Assembly: GCF_014653785.1 (NCBI RefSeq)
Contig: NZ_BNAS01000006.1
Location: 124,001-188,000, forward strand
Length of the DNA: 64,000 nt
Direction of reading: 5' to 3'
Origin: Promicromonospora soli
Lineage (GTDB): Bacteria; Actinomycetota; Actinomycetes; Actinomycetales; Cellulomonadaceae
Shown here: positions 1 to 7,698 of the stretch, one piece after another
Layout: every line of letters begins with the position of its first letter
How positions within the stretch are numbered: the stretch's first letter is position 1
Made by a program: the position numbers and the translations under genes
Notes under the pieces: model-generated
Told to the model about the DNA's origin: nothing
Database searches by the model: none
The model's input: only the letters and a program-made list of their open reading frames with translations

Positions 1-557
1 GAGTCCAGGTACAGCGTGTCCTGGTTGCCGAGGAACCGGACATTCTCGAATGCCACCCGGTCGGCCGCGGTCTTCACCGCGACGGCCTGGTGGCCGGTGA
101 ACTCCGGGTGCGCGGCCTCGTCGAAGGCGTTCTCGAAGGTCACGGCCTCAGCGCGGAAGTCGGCGCCCTTGATCGTCACCGACGCGCTGCCGGTGGTGCC
201 CCAGGTGCCGCCGCCCGGCTTGGGCGTGCCCGCGGCGCGGTCGTCGGTGATGACCACGTCGTCCGGGTCGCCCGTGACGCCGAGGAACGAGAGGCGCTGG
301 TGCGCTGCGTCGACCACCACCTGGCCCGCGTACCGGCCGGGCTCGAACACGATCTCGACCCGCCCGGCGAAGTCCGTCGGCGCGAGGTCGACGGCCTCCT
401 GGGCTGTGGTCGCGTCCCCGGAACCATCGGCGGCCACCACGATGCGCACGACGTCGGCGGCCGACGGGCATGGCGTCGCCGGAACTCCGCCGAACAGCGG
501 GGTCAGGACGAGGGACGGGGTCAGGACGAGCGCGGGCAGTGCTGACAGTGCGGGCAT
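1..557 (-). CDS. Pectinesterase (CE8), N-terminal part, cut by window edge
   Basis: Secreted pectin methylesterase, which de-esterifies homogalacturonan outside the cell. Reading the minus strand from an ATG at 557, a hydrophobic signal-like stretch with repeated L-V-L-T-P is followed by VAADGSGDATTAQEAVD, the usual start of a CE8 beta-helix. Later GHQAVAVKTAADR and GNQDTLYLD appear, the latter being the catalytic-region motif of pectinesterases (GxQDTLY, containing the first catalytic Asp). About 185 codons are visible and the rest lies left of the window. The start is preceded by GGAGGC about 5 nt upstream. A perfect 16-bp LacI-type palindrome lies 36 bp upstream, suggesting sugar-responsive repression. 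The P450 gene is divergent. Confidence 0.85.
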   Translation of the reverse strand, partial: MPALSALPALVLTPSLVLTPLFGGVPATPCPSAADVVRIVVAADGSGDATTAQEAVDLAPTDFAGRVEIVFEPGRYAGQVVVDAAHQRLSFLGVTGDPDDVVITDDRAAGTPKPGGGTWGTTGSASVTIKGADFRAEAVTFENAFDEAAHPEFTGHQAVAVKTAADRVAFENVRFLGNQDTLYLD

Positions 558-592
558 CGTTGCCTCCGGTCTACGGCGCCGGCTCCACATGT

Positions 593-608
593 GAGAAACC
601 GGTTTCTC
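593..608. promoter_or_regulatory. LacI-family operator-like palindrome
   Basis: GAGAAACCGGTTTCTC is a perfect 16-bp palindrome with the central CG typical of LacI/GalR-family operators in actinobacteria. It lies in the pectinesterase/P450 intergenic region, 36 bp upstream of the pectinesterase start and 124 bp upstream of the P450 start. The likely role is repression of the pectinesterase when pectin-derived sugar is absent. The regulator gene is not in this window. Confidence 0.7.
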
Positions 609-731
609 GGTACAGGAAAGCACAGCCCGCACCTGCGGGACAAGGGTCGACCTGATTGCCGCGCATCGGACATGAGGTACATTCCGGCTAAACGACTTTG
701 CGCGCTTGTCGCGCCCAAGAACCGGGGAGCC

Positions 732-1991
732 ATGACAGTCACGACGACCACCCAGTCGGAGCGCCTGGCCGACCTGGCCGACCTGACGCCGCTCAGCGAG
801 ACGACCACCAGCGCCGATCCCGCGGCGGTCTACGAGCGGCTGCGCGCCCGGTGGGGCAACGTGGCGCCCGTGCTCCTGGAGCCCGGCGTGCCGGCCTGGC
901 TCGTGCTGGGGCACCAGGAGCTGGCCACGGTGCTGCGCAACGAGGGTCTGTACGCGCGGGACTCCCGCAACTGGGGCCTGCTCGCGGACGGCACGGTCAA
1001 GCCGGACGGCGGCGTGGGCGGAGTCCTCGCCCCGCGCGACGGCCTCTACTACGTCGACGGCGCGCGGCATCGCCACCTGCGGCGCCTCATCGACGACGCG
1101 TTCGAGGGCGTCGACGAGCACCGCCTCGCGGCCATGGTCGAGCAGTGGTGCGACCTCGCGCTGGACCGCGTGCTGGCCGCGGGCGAGGCCGATCTCGTCA
1201 GCGACTACGCCCGGGCCGTGCCCCTGCTCGTGATGTCCACGATGTTCGGGCTCGACCCTGACCAGGCGCGCGCGATGCTCCGCCACTCGCGGCGGGTCTT
1301 CGAGGCCAAGGGGGCGGCGGGCGGAGAGGCGCTGAACGCCCAGCGGAGCCTCATCGCGGACCTGGTGGCGAACCGCCGCGCGGCGCCGTCGGACGACATG
1401 GTCTCGACGATCCTGCGCCACGCCAGCCAGCCCACCGACGGCGATGTCCAGAGCGCCGTCTCGGCGACGCTCATCCTGGGCAGCGAGTGGGAGGTCGCGT
1501 GGATCACGCAGGCGCTGCGCATGCGGCTCACCGACCCGCGGTTCGACGGACGGTCGGGCGGGCGGATGTCGGCGTCGGACACCCTGGAGGCCACGCTCGG
1601 CTCGACGCCGCCGGCCATCAATACCGGACCCCGTTTCGTGCTGGCCGACACCACGCTCGGCGGGCGCAAGATCTGGGCGGGCGACGCCGTCGTGCCGGGC
1701 ATCCTGGGCGCGAGCGCGGAGTCGCGCGCCGCCGGCGACGACATCTGGCTCGAGTCCGGCAATCTGTCCTATCTCACGTGGGGCGCCGGCCCGCACGCCT
1801 GCCCGGCGCGCCGTCCGGCCACGGTGATCGCGCAGGTCGCGGTCGAGGTGGCGCTGCGCCGCCTCGGCGGCGTCGCGCTGACCGTGCCGCCGGAGTCCCT
1901 GCGCATGACGGGGACGCTGTGGTCCGTGGTGCCGCGGGAGCTCCCGGTGCGGTTCGAGGTACCCCGCCCGGTCAAGCGACCGGCCCCCTGA
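732..1991 (+). CDS. Cytochrome P450 with atypical core motifs
   Basis: Haem-thiolate monooxygenase-like protein of 419 aa, a normal length for a soluble bacterial P450. The haem-binding loop is WGAGPHACPARRPA (Cys about residue 357), close to the consensus FGxGxHxCxG but with Ala-Arg in place of the final Gly. The C-helix region has DGARHRHLRRLIDDAF. The I-helix has LILGSEWEVAW where AGxxT is usual, and the K-helix ExxR is not recognisable (LEATLGSTPPAINTGPRF). The start at 732 has GGGGAG 5 nt upstream. It is divergent from the pectinesterase. Substrate unknown; the altered motifs suggest unusual O2 activation, a non-monooxygenase reaction, or decay. Confidence 0.85.
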   Translation: MTVTTTTQSERLADLADLTPLSETTTSADPAAVYERLRARWGNVAPVLLEPGVPAWLVLGHQELATVLRNEGLYARDSRNWGLLADGTVKPDGGVGGVLAPRDGLYYVDGARHRHLRRLIDDAFEGVDEHRLAAMVEQWCDLALDRVLAAGEADLVSDYARAVPLLVMSTMFGLDPDQARAMLRHSRRVFEAKGAAGGEALNAQRSLIADLVANRRAAPSDDMVSTILRHASQPTDGDVQSAVSATLILGSEWEVAWITQALRMRLTDPRFDGRSGGRMSASDTLEATLGSTPPAINTGPRFVLADTTLGGRKIWAGDAVVPGILGASAESRAAGDDIWLESGNLSYLTWGAGPHACPARRPATVIAQVAVEVALRRLGGVALTVPPESLRMTGTLWSVVPRELPVRFEVPRPVKRPAP

Positions 1992-2042
1992 CCCGTCACG
2001 TGATCGGCCCGCTGACCCGTAGGTGACTGGCCGGCTGGCCCG

Positions 2043-2942
2043 TCAGGTGACCGGTCGGCCGGCCGGTGCGGTGATCGCGAGGACCTCCGGCACGACCACA
2101 CCCCAGGCGATGCGCGGCGGGTACTGGTGCCCGACCCCCGGCAGCAGCACAAGCCGGGCGCCCGGGATGGCGGCGGCCAGCGCGGCGCCGTGCTCCGGCG
2201 GGAAGAGCGGGTCGGCCGCGCCGTGCAGCACCAGCGTGGGCACGGCGACGTCGGCGAGCGTGCCGCGCAGCGGGCTGCCCTCGACCAGGAAGTGGTTGGC
2301 GGCGGCGGCCGGGTCGATCGAACGCTCCACGACCCGGCGGGCCGCGGCGAGCGAGGCCGCCTCGTCGTAGCCTGGCCCGGCATACGCCCGTTCCGCCTCG
2401 GCGAGGGACCGCGCGACGGCGTCCGGGTCGCCCCAGTCCGGGTCCGGCGGCGGGCTGGCGAGCTGCGCCTGGATCTCCGGGGCGGGCCCGGGCAGGCTCG
2501 GGCCGTCGGTCGCGCGCACGACCGGGCTCGTCGACATCAGCGTGAGCGACGCGACGCGCTCAGGATGCTCGATCGCGACCTGCTGGGCGATCCCGCCGCC
2601 CATCGAGACACCGAACAGGTGCGCGCGCTCGATCCCGAGCGCGTCGAGCAGCCGGACCGGGTCCCGTACCAGGTCGTCCCCCGTGTACGACGGCGCCCCC
2701 GGCGGGTCGGTCCGGGACCGCCCGGTGTCCCGGTGGTCGTAGCGGATGACGAATCGCCCGGAGGCGCCGCCGGGTGAACCGGCGCGTGTGTCGCCTGCCG
2801 CCAGCGCCCGGCAGAAGTCCTCGTCCCACCAGTCCATGGCGCTCGTCACCCCGCCGATCAGGAGGATCGCGGGGTCGGCCGGGTCGCCGAAGGTCTCGGC
2901 GCACAGCTGCGCGCCCGGTACGTCGAGGATGGTCTCGGTCAT
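2043..2942 (-). CDS. Alpha/beta hydrolase
   Basis: Soluble alpha/beta-fold hydrolase of 299 aa. The oxyanion-region strand reads AILLIGGVTSAMDWWDEDF, the nucleophile elbow is FGVSMGGGIA, the acid is in LHGAADPLFPPEH and the catalytic His in LPGVGHQYPP. The start at 2942 (MTETILDVPG) is where homology normally begins; upstream codons are basic and not family-like. It is convergent with the P450 and about 50 bp from it. The exact substrate cannot be read from sequence; proteins of this kind are often annotated as esterases or haloalkane dehalogenase-like hydrolases. Confidence 0.85.
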   Translation of the reverse strand: MTETILDVPGAQLCAETFGDPADPAILLIGGVTSAMDWWDEDFCRALAAGDTRAGSPGGASGRFVIRYDHRDTGRSRTDPPGAPSYTGDDLVRDPVRLLDALGIERAHLFGVSMGGGIAQQVAIEHPERVASLTLMSTSPVVRATDGPSLPGPAPEIQAQLASPPPDPDWGDPDAVARSLAEAERAYAGPGYDEAASLAAARRVVERSIDPAAAANHFLVEGSPLRGTLADVAVPTLVLHGAADPLFPPEHGAALAAAIPGARLVLLPGVGHQYPPRIAWGVVVPEVLAITAPAGRPVT

Positions 2943-3033
2943 GTCTGTCCGACGCCGGGTCCGCCGCAAACTCATCGGTCCGCTCCGGTCCTCTCTGCTC
3001 CGGTTCGACGCCGACGCCGATGCCGGAACCGGG

Positions 3034-3654
3034 TCAGAGCCCGAGGATCAGCGCGATGACCGCGATCAGCGTCGCAGCGCCGGCCCCGGTCCAGGAGATC
3101 AGGATGTGCTGCCGGGTGCGCTCGCGGGCGGCGTCGAACTCGGTCCGGAGGGCCTCGAACTCCTTGTGGGCAGCGTCGATCTCGGCGCGGGCCGCCTGGA
3201 GCTGGGCGTCGGCCCTGGCCGCCGTCGCGTGGGCGGTGGCCGCATCGGTGCGGGCCGCCGTCGCCTCTGCCCTGGCCGCCTCCGCCGCGGCGCGCGCGGC
3301 GTCGGCGTAGGCGCGGGCCGCTTCTGCCTCCGCCCCCGCGTGGTCGGCTGTCGCCAGGGCGGCCGCTGCGAGGGCCGCGCCGTTGTCGGCGGCCTGTTGC
3401 GGGTGCGCCCGCGTGGCGGCCTCGATCTGGGGGGCCTGACCCGCCGGGTAGACCACCTGGGTCACCTGCCCGTGCGCATCGGCGGGCCGGACCTGGGTCT
3501 CGGTGCGGGAGAGCTGGTTCTGCACCTCGGCCTTGAGGTCGGACAGGAAGGGCCCCAGCCCCCGGGCCCTGCGCTCCTTGGCGGAGGCGTGCCGAGGGAC
3601 ACCCCCTGGCTGGGTCGGGGCGTCGAAAGCGGTGGGCTCGTGTTCGGTCGCCAT
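3034..3654 (-). CDS. Ala-rich coiled-coil protein with C-terminal membrane anchor
   Basis: Unrecognised 206-aa protein. The N-terminal 85 residues are polar and low in structure. Residues about 90-185 are an almost continuous Ala/Glu/Arg heptad-like coiled coil with many AARA and AEAA units. The C-terminus is a single hydrophobic segment (TGAGAATLIAVIALILGL), giving a tail-anchored topology with the bulk in the cytoplasm. A paralogue-like protein with the same architecture is encoded at 5297-6121. The start ATG at 3654 has a TACCTT -10-like box 8 nt upstream, so it is probably leaderless. It is divergent from the DUF1990 gene. Function unknown; a structural or scaffold role is only a guess. 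Confidence 0.7.
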   Translation of the reverse strand: MATEHEPTAFDAPTQPGGVPRHASAKERRARGLGPFLSDLKAEVQNQLSRTETQVRPADAHGQVTQVVYPAGQAPQIEAATRAHPQQAADNGAALAAAALATADHAGAEAEAARAYADAARAAAEAARAEATAARTDAATAHATAARADAQLQAARAEIDAAHKEFEALRTEFDAARERTRQHILISWTGAGAATLIAVIALILGL

Positions 3655-3662
3655 GGGTGAGA

Positions 3663-3668
3663 AAGGTA
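3663..3668 (-). promoter_or_regulatory. -10 box of a probable leaderless promoter
   Basis: TACCTT on the minus strand fits TAnnnT and ends 8 nt before the ATG at 3654, placing the transcript start at or next to the start codon. Confidence 0.45.
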
Positions 3669-3685
3669 CACGCGCGGCCGGCCGA

Positions 3686-3691
3686 TAGGGT
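3686..3691 (+). promoter_or_regulatory. -10 box of a leaderless promoter
   Basis: TAGGGT fits the actinobacterial -10 TAnnnT and ends 6 nt before the ATG at 3698. No Shine-Dalgarno sequence fits between them, so translation would start at the 5' end of the mRNA. Confidence 0.55.
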
Positions 3692-3697
3692 TCCCGG

Positions 3698-4225
3698 ATG
3701 CGACTGACCCGGCCCGACCTCCCGCAGGTCCTGCAGCGCTACGCCAAGGAGCTGCCGGTGGCGGACCTCGGCTGGCTGGACGCGCCGCCGTCGGGCAGCC
3801 GGGTGCTGCGCGAGCGCGTGGCGCTCGGCCCGGGCGCGACGCTCGAGGCCACCGCCGAGGCGCTGTTCGGCTGGGACATCCACCGCGGCGCCGGGCTGGT
3901 CGTCGCGCCGAGCGGGCCGGCGGAGGTCGGCGTGACCGTGGTGCAGGCCGTGCGGGTGGGCCCGCTGTGGTTCACCGCCCCGTGCCGGGTGGTCGACGTC
4001 GTCCGGGAGCCCGACGAGGTCGGCTTCACGTATGCGACGCTGCCGCACCACCCGGAGACCGGCGTCGAGGCCTTCCGTGTGCTGCGTACCGGCGACGGCC
4101 TAGCCTTCGAGATCCATGCGGTGGCCCGGCACGACTTCTGGGGCTCCCGGATCCTGCCGCGGATCGCCCACCGCGTGCAGGACCGGGTGACACGCGGCTA
4201 CCTGGCGACGGCCCAGCGCGGCTAG
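3698..4225 (+). CDS. DUF1990 family protein
   Basis: 175-aa protein matching the DUF1990 family. The hallmark order is a W-D-I-H-R segment after LFGWD, a central VGPLWFTAPCRVV, then DEVGFTYATLPHHPETGVEAF, and near the end FEIHAVAR followed by an Arg-rich tail (RIAHRVQDRVTRGYL). These match the family core GFAYGTLPGHPExGEExF. The start at 3698 is fixed by a leaderless TAGGGT box. Its TAG stop overlaps the TAG of the convergent hydrolase in a shared CTAG at 4222-4225. Biochemical function unknown. Confidence 0.85.
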   Translation: MRLTRPDLPQVLQRYAKELPVADLGWLDAPPSGSRVLRERVALGPGATLEATAEALFGWDIHRGAGLVVAPSGPAEVGVTVVQAVRVGPLWFTAPCRVVDVVREPDEVGFTYATLPHHPETGVEAFRVLRTGDGLAFEIHAVARHDFWGSRILPRIAHRVQDRVTRGYLATAQRG

Positions 4226-4977
4226 CCGGGGAGCTCGGCGAGGAAGTCCGTGATGAGCGTCGTTACTTCGGACGGGCGCTCCAGGTTCGGCAGGTGCCCG
4301 GCCCAGCCGAGCTGGGTGTGCTTGGCACCGGGGATGCGCCCGGCCAGGTGGTTGGCCACGGCGCGGAAGTGGTCGAGGTCCTGGCCACCGGAGACGATCA
4401 GGGTGCGGGCGGTGATGGCTCCGAGGTCGATCTCCGGGCCGGCTTCCTGGTTGATGTCGTCGCCGGCGCCGAGCTGGACCTGGAAGGCGTGGCGCTGCAT
4501 GGTGCGTACCAGCTCGCGAGCGTCGTCGTCGGCGTCGGGCCCGAGCCAGGTGGCGACGTTGAGCTCCGTGGCGCCGTCGACGTCGCCGGCCTCCAGGAGC
4601 GCGTCCTCGCGGCGCGCGAACCGCTGCAGAGAGCGGGTCGCGGGGAGGGCGAAGGCGGAGTTCAGGAGCACCAGGTGGGACACGAGGTCGGGCCATGCGG
4701 AGGCCACCTGGAGCGCGACGTTGCCGCCCGCCGACGCCCCGACGATCGCCACCGGACGCTCGCCCAGCGAGGCGAGCAGGGCCTGGACGTCGCTCGCGTT
4801 GTCGAACGGCTCGCTGGTCAGCGGGGTGTCGCCGTAGCCGCGCAGGTCGCACAGGATGACTCGGTACCGCTGAGCCAGGGGAGCCACCTGCGGGTCCCAC
4901 ATCCGGGAGTCGGCGACGCCGGCGTGCAGGAGCAGGACGGCGGGGCCGGAGCCCGTGATGTCGTGGCTGAGAATCAT
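4222..4977 (-). CDS. Alpha/beta hydrolase
   Basis: 251-aa alpha/beta-fold hydrolase. Motifs: VLLLHAGVADSRMWDPQV (oxyanion loop), DLRGYGDT, nucleophile elbow GASAGGNVAL, acid-bearing loop VSGGQDLDHF and GWAGHLPNLERP with the catalytic His. The start at 4977 (MILSHDITG) is chosen because the fold begins there and a TACGGT -10 box lies exactly 6 nt upstream, giving a leaderless mRNA. It is divergent from the small gene at 5060. Resembles 3-oxoadipate enol-lactonase-like hydrolases, but no aromatic-catabolism genes are nearby, so the substrate is unassigned. Confidence 0.85.
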   Translation of the reverse strand: MILSHDITGSGPAVLLLHAGVADSRMWDPQVAPLAQRYRVILCDLRGYGDTPLTSEPFDNASDVQALLASLGERPVAIVGASAGGNVALQVASAWPDLVSHLVLLNSAFALPATRSLQRFARREDALLEAGDVDGATELNVATWLGPDADDDARELVRTMQRHAFQVQLGAGDDINQEAGPEIDLGAITARTLIVSGGQDLDHFRAVANHLAGRIPGAKHTQLGWAGHLPNLERPSEVTTLITDFLAELPG

Positions 4978-4983
4978 CCGCCG

Positions 4984-4989
4984 ACCGTA
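4984..4989 (-). promoter_or_regulatory. -10 box of a leaderless promoter
   Basis: Minus-strand TACGGT, 6 nt before the ATG at 4977. It forms a divergent pair with the plus-strand box at 5047-5052. Confidence 0.55.
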
Positions 4990-5046
4990 AGGGTGGCGGT
5001 GCCAGAGTGGCCAGCGCATTCGGTGGACTCCAGTCGGGGCGACGGG

Positions 5047-5052
5047 TAGGCT
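5047..5052 (+). promoter_or_regulatory. -10 box of a leaderless promoter
   Basis: TAGGCT ends 7 nt before the ATG at 5060 with no Shine-Dalgarno sequence between. It is the main support for the small gene that follows. Confidence 0.5.
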
Positions 5053-5059
5053 CGAACAC

Positions 5060-5275
5060 ATGTACGAATCAACGGAGGGTCAGGCGCCGAGCCGGCCGGG
5101 CGCACCCGGAGCGGGGTCGCCGGTCGACGCGGCGCTCGCAACGCTGCTCGACGAGGTGTTCGCCGGCCCCCGGGTCATGTACGCACCCGTCAGGGAGTCG
5201 CCGGTCTATTACCGGGGGCACCGACGCCGGCGCTTCGTGCTGCGCGCCGGCGCCGACCTCGATGATCCGCGCTGA
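5060..5275 (+). CDS. Small hypothetical protein, 71 aa
   Basis: Unrecognised basic 71-aa protein: a Pro/Gly-rich N-terminus, an amphipathic stretch VDAALATLLDEVFAGP, and an Arg-rich segment YYRGHRRRRF. No signal peptide or membrane segment. Its reality rests on the well-placed TAGGCT box 7 nt upstream and a clean gap between neighbours. It is convergent with, and 21 bp from, the coiled-coil gene at 5297. Confidence 0.5.
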   Translation: MYESTEGQAPSRPGAPGAGSPVDAALATLLDEVFAGPRVMYAPVRESPVYYRGHRRRRFVLRAGADLDDPR

Positions 5276-5296
5276 GCCTGCCCTGCGTCACCCCGG

Positions 5297-6121
5297 TCAC
5301 ACTACAAAAGCGACCACGGCGGCCACCAGGGCCAGCGCGATGCCGACCCAGGCGAACGTGGTGGCGGTAGCCACCTTCCTGGTCGCGGCGTCTGCCGCCG
5401 CACGGGCCGCGGCCGCCGCGGTCGCGGCCGAGTCCGCCGCTGCCCGGGCCGCTTCCGCGACGGCGTGTGCAGCGGAGAGGTCGGTGCGGAGCGTTTCCAC
5501 GCTCGACGCCAGCTCGTCGAGGCGGCCCTGCAGCCGGGTCGCCTCCTCGCGGGCCGACGCCGCGGCCCGCTCGGTCGAGGAAGCCAGCTCGTCGAGCCTG
5601 CCCTCGAGCCGGGACGTCAGCTCGGCCGCTGCCTTCTCCTGGGCGGCGGTCTGCTTGGCGACAAGCTCCCGGAACTCCGCGCCCTGTTCCTTCAGCGCGA
5701 CGGTCAGCTCGGCGCGGACCTCCTCCGGGGTCAGTGGCTTGTCCGGCCTGGCGAGGTAGGCGTCGGCCCACGTCCGGCGCGACCTGCTCGGCCTGCCGGA
5801 GCCGGACCCGGCGCTCTCGACGACCGCGTCCTTCTCCTCGTCGGTCAGGCGGTCGAGCGCCTCGGCCGCCGCCTTGACCGCCGGCGGCGTCTCGACGGGG
5901 ACCTTGGCGCCCTTCGGCGTCGTTCCCTGGGGTTTCATCGGCGTCCTGGCCCCCTTGGGCGCCGCGGCGGACGCCACGGGTGCGGCGTAGTCCGCGTCCT
6001 CGCTGTCGCTCGACGCGGACTCCGGGATCTTGATGGGCTTGGTCAGCAGAGCCCGTAGGCGGTCCATCCGCTCAGTTTTCTCGCCGCCCTCGGTCTGAGG
6101 CGCGTCGCTGTCACTGCTCAT
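5297..6121 (-). CDS. Coiled-coil protein with C-terminal membrane anchor
   Basis: 274-aa protein of unknown function. Residues 1-115 are polar and Pro/Lys-rich. About 115-240 form a long coiled coil containing two copies of the GRLDELASS unit (RLEGRLDELASSTERA and RLQGRLDELASSVETL). A hydrophobic tail (TTFAWVGIALALVAAVVAFVV) ends the protein. Architecture, tail and leaderless promoter match the 3034-3654 gene, suggesting an ancient duplication. Start at 6121 is fixed by TACGTT 6 nt upstream; the open frame continues further 5' but with non-coding composition. Likely tail-anchored, with the coiled coil in the cytoplasm. Confidence 0.75.
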   Translation of the reverse strand: MSSDSDAPQTEGGEKTERMDRLRALLTKPIKIPESASSDSEDADYAAPVASAAAPKGARTPMKPQGTTPKGAKVPVETPPAVKAAAEALDRLTDEEKDAVVESAGSGSGRPSRSRRTWADAYLARPDKPLTPEEVRAELTVALKEQGAEFRELVAKQTAAQEKAAAELTSRLEGRLDELASSTERAAASAREEATRLQGRLDELASSVETLRTDLSAAHAVAEAARAAADSAATAAAAARAAADAATRKVATATTFAWVGIALALVAAVVAFVV

Positions 6122-6445
6122 GGGGGAAACGTACTGCTCTGCCCGTTCTAGGTCGACTACCTCGGCGGAGTGGCGTTTCTCCTGTGCGGATACTTCACCC
6201 CGGCTGGACCGTGGTGGACAGGAATGGCCTTCCGAGGCCACCTGAAACCCATACTTTGCCCGACGCGATTGGGTCAGAGCGGGGACATGGTCTACCAGCG
6301 CGCGAGATGGCGCGGGTGAAATCCCGTGCGCCACCCGCAGGTCAGCACGTTTTCGCGACGCGCACTGGTTTTCACCTGTTGCGTGTCGTTGTGGCTCGGC
6401 GCAGATTGGGTCTTGTCCTACGTGACGTTTCAGGGGGAGCAGGCG
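6122..6445. other. Divergent intergenic region with a hairpin
   Basis: 324 bp without a supported gene. It holds the divergent promoter of the 6121 gene and a bulged hairpin at 6309-6332 (GGCGC-GGG, loop TGAAAT, CCC-GT-GCGCC) about 115 bp before the 6446 start. The hairpin has no U-tract and fits no riboswitch class I know, so it may be leader structure or chance. Confidence 0.3.
6128..6133 (-). promoter_or_regulatory. -10 box of a leaderless promoter
   Basis: Minus-strand TACGTT, 6 nt before the ATG at 6121. Same arrangement as at the paralogous 3654 start. Confidence 0.5.
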
Positions 6446-7615
6446 ATGACGAACGACCAGGACCGCGCGCAGGGGGCTGCTCGCCTCCGACGCTGGGTCC
6501 TGCGCGCTCTCGGCGCCTCGGCCCTGACGGCCTGCGGTCTCGCGGGCGGCGTCGGCCTCGCGTCCTCTGCCTCCGCGCTCGGCGGTGTCGACGACCTGCT
6601 GGGCGACGCGACGGGCACAGTGAAGGGCGCGGTGACCCAGGTTGTGGACACCGTGGCGGAGCCGGCCGCCGCATCTGTGGAGCCAGCCGCGGAGCAGGCG
6701 ACCACGTTCGTGGCCGTAGCCAAGAAGCCACTGACGGACGCCGCGAAGCCCGCGCCCGAGACCAAGAGCACGATGGCGGCAGCCGCGAAGCCCGTGGCCG
6801 ACGTGTCGAAGCCCGTCGCAGAAGCCGTCGAGCCCGTGGCGGAGGCCGTGAAGCCCCTGGCCGACGTGACCAAGCCCGTGACCGAGGCCGTGAAGCCCGT
6901 CGCGGAAGCCGCACGGCCCGTGACCGAGGCCGTGAAGCCGGTCGTAGAAGCCGCACGGCCCGTGACCGAGGCCGTGAAGCCGGTCGTAGAAGCCGCACGG
7001 CCCGTGACCGACGTCGTCGGCGGGGTGGCGGCGCCGGTCGTCAAAGCCCTGGAGCCTGTCACCCGCCCGGTGCTGCACACCGCCGGTGACGCCCTGGTCC
7101 CCGTGCTCGACCCGATCCTTCGCCCCGTCGGGGCGGCCCCCGCCCCCGTCGTCGATCCGTTCGTCCCGGTCCTGACAGACGTCGAGCTCGACGTGCCGAC
7201 ACCGCCGGGCCTGGCCGGGCTCACGGGTGACGACGGCATCCTGACGGGCGGCGGCGGGTTCGTCGGCCTGCTGGGGCCGACGACCACCGCCGTACACATG
7301 GCGGCCTTCGTGCTCGCCGCGGAGGGCTCTGCCTTCCGGTTCCTGGCCACCGCGATCGTCCGTGCGGTCGACCTGGTCAGGCCCACCTCTGGTGGCGTCC
7401 TGACGCTCGCCCTGGGCGGCGGCGGCGAGCTGCCCTCCGGGACGAGCGGCGCCGGAGCCGGGGCCGGTGGCTCCCCACTGCGCTCGGCCGAGAACGAGAT
7501 AGCCGTGCTCGCGTTCCTCGCGCTCGTGGTCCTCCGCTCCTGGATGCTCGCCTCCGCGGACACGCGGACGGCGCACCCTCGCACCTTCCACGAGGTCCCA
7601 GTCGCTCCTGCCTGA
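6446..7615 (+). CDS. Secreted KPV/AVKPV-repeat protein
   Basis: 389-aa probable cell-surface protein. The N-terminus RLRRWVLRALGASALTA plus a Gly/Ala/Ser core is a signal peptide with a likely cleavage after about residue 45 (SASA). Residues 75-200 are an Ala/Val/Pro/Lys repeat (VTEAVKPVVEAARP), including three near-identical 42-bp units. A Pro/Val-rich stretch follows, then Gly-rich spacers and a hydrophobic segment (EIAVLAFLALVVLRSWML) near the C-terminus with a short polar tail, which could be a membrane anchor. No LPxTG. Start at 6446 has GGGGGAG 7 nt upstream. It lies tandem with the other repeat protein at 7699. Function unknown; a wall-spanning stalk is inferred. Confidence 0.75.
   Translation: MTNDQDRAQGAARLRRWVLRALGASALTACGLAGGVGLASSASALGGVDDLLGDATGTVKGAVTQVVDTVAEPAAASVEPAAEQATTFVAVAKKPLTDAAKPAPETKSTMAAAAKPVADVSKPVAEAVEPVAEAVKPLADVTKPVTEAVKPVAEAARPVTEAVKPVVEAARPVTEAVKPVVEAARPVTDVVGGVAAPVVKALEPVTRPVLHTAGDALVPVLDPILRPVGAAPAPVVDPFVPVLTDVELDVPTPPGLAGLTGDDGILTGGGGFVGLLGPTTTAVHMAAFVLAAEGSAFRFLATAIVRAVDLVRPTSGGVLTLALGGGGELPSGTSGAGAGAGGSPLRSAENEIAVLAFLALVVLRSWMLASADTRTAHPRTFHEVPVAPA
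6878..7003 (+). repeat. Three tandem 42-bp coding repeats
   Basis: Units begin at 6878, 6920 and 6962, and a partial fourth at 7004. Each encodes VTEAVKPVVEAARP or a near variant. Units two and three are identical in DNA, so recent expansion or contraction by recombination is likely. Confidence 0.85.
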
Positions 7616-7698
7616 CGGGATCGGGTCGCGCCCCTGAGGTGCGGCACGCAGCCGACCGCATCCGCCGTCGGCAACCCGTAGCAAGGCAGGAGAATCCC

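Noticed and set aside
6309-6332. Leader hairpin before the 6446 gene as a riboswitch
   Set aside because: No conserved core of any class I know (c-di-AMP, cobalamin, SAM, TPP); only a bulged stem.
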